Positions 62,236-64,000 of a stretch of DNA of 64,000 nucleotides are shown piece after piece; positions within the stretch are counted from its first letter, which is position 1; each line of letters starts with the position of its first letter. The notes under the pieces were generated by a model, which did no database searches, was not told the origin of the DNA, and worked only from the letters and a program-made list of their open reading frames with translations. A program made the position numbers and the translations under genes. Source of the DNA: Schistosoma haematobium (Eukaryota; Platyhelminthes; Trematoda; Strigeidida; Schistosomatidae); assembly GCF_000699445.3 (NCBI RefSeq), contig NC_067196.1, positions 37,964,616 to 38,028,615 of the forward strand, read 5' to 3'.

Positions 62236-64000
62236 TAAAAAGTAGATTATTTTTTACTGAATTCATGTAACTCAAAAGAATAATTCCCTATGTGTATTTA
62301 TCTCTTTCCTTTTTTTCAATCAATCATTTTCAACATGAGTATTATCAACAAAATAAATAGAAAATTTACAAAACACATTAGATTTTCATTTTTCTCTAAA
62401 GTGCATATAGAAAAACCCAGGGTATGTGTAGAAAAAAAAAGTTCTTTTTCATTTATTTCAAATAAATTGATCATTGTTATCTTCAATTTTTACAAATGAT
62501 CATCTTTTTTTCTTCTCATTACGTAATTAATTACAAAACACGCAACATGATCTTGTTCCAATAATCATAATCTCTAACGATATAATGAATTGACAAATAA
62601 TATTTTGATAAGACAAATAAAAGGTGAAAACAAAAAGGGAATTACTTATATTACTAACATGTGATTTATTAATCTTGTAACATTTTATTTGATAAACGAT
62701 TTCAAATTATTGAAAATAATAATACTGTCATTCATAATACAATAAGGGTTTACAAACAATTAGTTACTATGATGTTTTAGTTTAGCTATTTCACTACAAT
62801 TGCAGTTTATTTTTCTATTGTCATTAGCCTTGAAAAATTTAATCTTCTCCAGTATTTAATTTTATTAAACTATTTATGATTTAATAAATAATTCATATTA
62901 ACTTTGATACTGACTGATTGTTTTATATTCAGAACCAATTAATATATTGACTGGTGGTAGCCATATGGAGCGATTTAGATTTAGTTCTTGATTTCATGCG
63001 GACTTAAATACTGAAGTACACCAATAGAATAATTATTGATTCAGTAATCACTCTAGTATGTTACTGATCTGATGATTAATCAGCTCAGATTATAATTCAT
63101 TTTCTAGTTGTTTGGATAGTATCTATCAGGGAATTTCAAGAACAACGTTTTATCCAGAATAAAAATACAATTTATCAGCACTAATAAAATGTACTAAGAT
63201 TCCTGGATAACGTGATGACTATCGGGACTCGATGGTCTTGTGAATAACGTTCTGGTGTTTCATTCGGTAACTGGTGAATTTCATTTGGGACGAAATATAC
63301 TATTTGGGTTATTCCACTATCTACTGTGTAACATATAAGCACTCAGCATATCTAGCCAATATTCATGGTACCTCATCAAATATAGCCCCGAAAACCAAAA
63401 ACGGGAAAATCTAAATCATACTGTGATGATGAATGACCAAATAGATTGAAATGAATGTAAATTACGAATTTGATTTTTTTCTAATCTAATGTGACATGAT
63501 AGAATCATTAGGAGGAACAACCATATAATTTTGTTAATTGGTTATATGAGTTAGCTATAAGCGCTTAATTGTACAGAACTGTAAATTTACGTTCACACAG
63601 AAGGTTATTGATTACGTGGCAGTAGATACTAATTACTTCAACCCATATAGTTATGCAAGTTAGTCTGACGGTGAATAAACCAAACGCAAATAAATGTATT
63701 CATCTATAATTTTGATTTCTTTTACGGGTCAAATAAATTACTATCGGTCGTCTTCGTGCTTTTACGTGCGTCGTCCAATTTACGGTTTTACAGTACCAAG
63801 TTAGTTAACTTTTCCACAGACATAAAAAATCCCTAAAATTAACGTTAAACTTATCTTTTCTGTCGTAAATGAGAACATTTATTCTTTAGTCTAAATACTA
63901 GAAATATGAAATCTAAGCATCATTAAACCACTCAACTGAGAGAACATAGTTTCACTTTAAACAAACTCAACGTTACCTAATCAAATGAATAATTTATAGC
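62236..64000. other. Intergenic, A+T-rich, nothing recognised
   Basis: No coding, RNA or repeat feature that I can support. Confidence 0.6.

Overview
The window looks like chromosomal DNA of a blood fluke (Schistosoma or a close relative). It is A+T-rich, with genes split by kilobase-sized introns. It is littered with tRNA-derived short repeats that carry hammerhead-ribozyme sequence of the type known from schistosome Sm-alpha retroposons, and with Penelope-, RTE- and CR1-type retroelement fragments. This assignment is inference from repeat types and protein resemblance recalled without a database search.

Positions 1-45.6 kb (+ strand) hold most of one gene, an ANKRD50-like protein. The window opens inside a long exon encoding the second half of a STAND-type NTPase region. 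Nine more exons encode about sixteen ankyrin repeats and a low-complexity C-terminal tail, ending at 45177. All ten exons join in frame (intron phases 1,1,2,2,0,0,0,1,1). Intron 1 uses a GC donor, and intron 9 probably does too. In other animals ANKRD50 works with the SNX27-retromer-WASH endosomal recycling machinery; that role is transferred by family, not seen here.

The introns hold mobile DNA: tRNA-derived SINEs, often in fold-back form (2.5, 13.9, 20.5, 25.4, 28.7, 29.2, 38.4, 38.9, 43.6 kb); a decayed RTE-like LINE (18.3-20.1 kb, minus); a fold-back with Penelope-like ends (30.6-31.2 kb); and a Penelope-like element present as two opposed partial copies (41.4-43.1 kb).

From 45.7 to 53.5 kb is a transposon-rich intergenic tract. 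Its best-defined feature is a 1738-bp LTR retrotransposon (49126-50863, minus) with two 152-bp LTRs, a CTCCC target duplication, a primer-binding-like TGG next to the LTR, and one intact gag-like ORF but no pol. A CR1-like LINE remnant (minus) lies beside it.

Positions 53521-56455 (+) hold a second gene, a TLC-domain membrane protein of the TLCD1/TLCD2 type. It has four exons; the first two introns are only 34 bp each. From about 57.5 kb to the end I see only A+T-rich DNA with two more SINE copies, one of which (62.1 kb) keeps a nearly complete hammerhead core.
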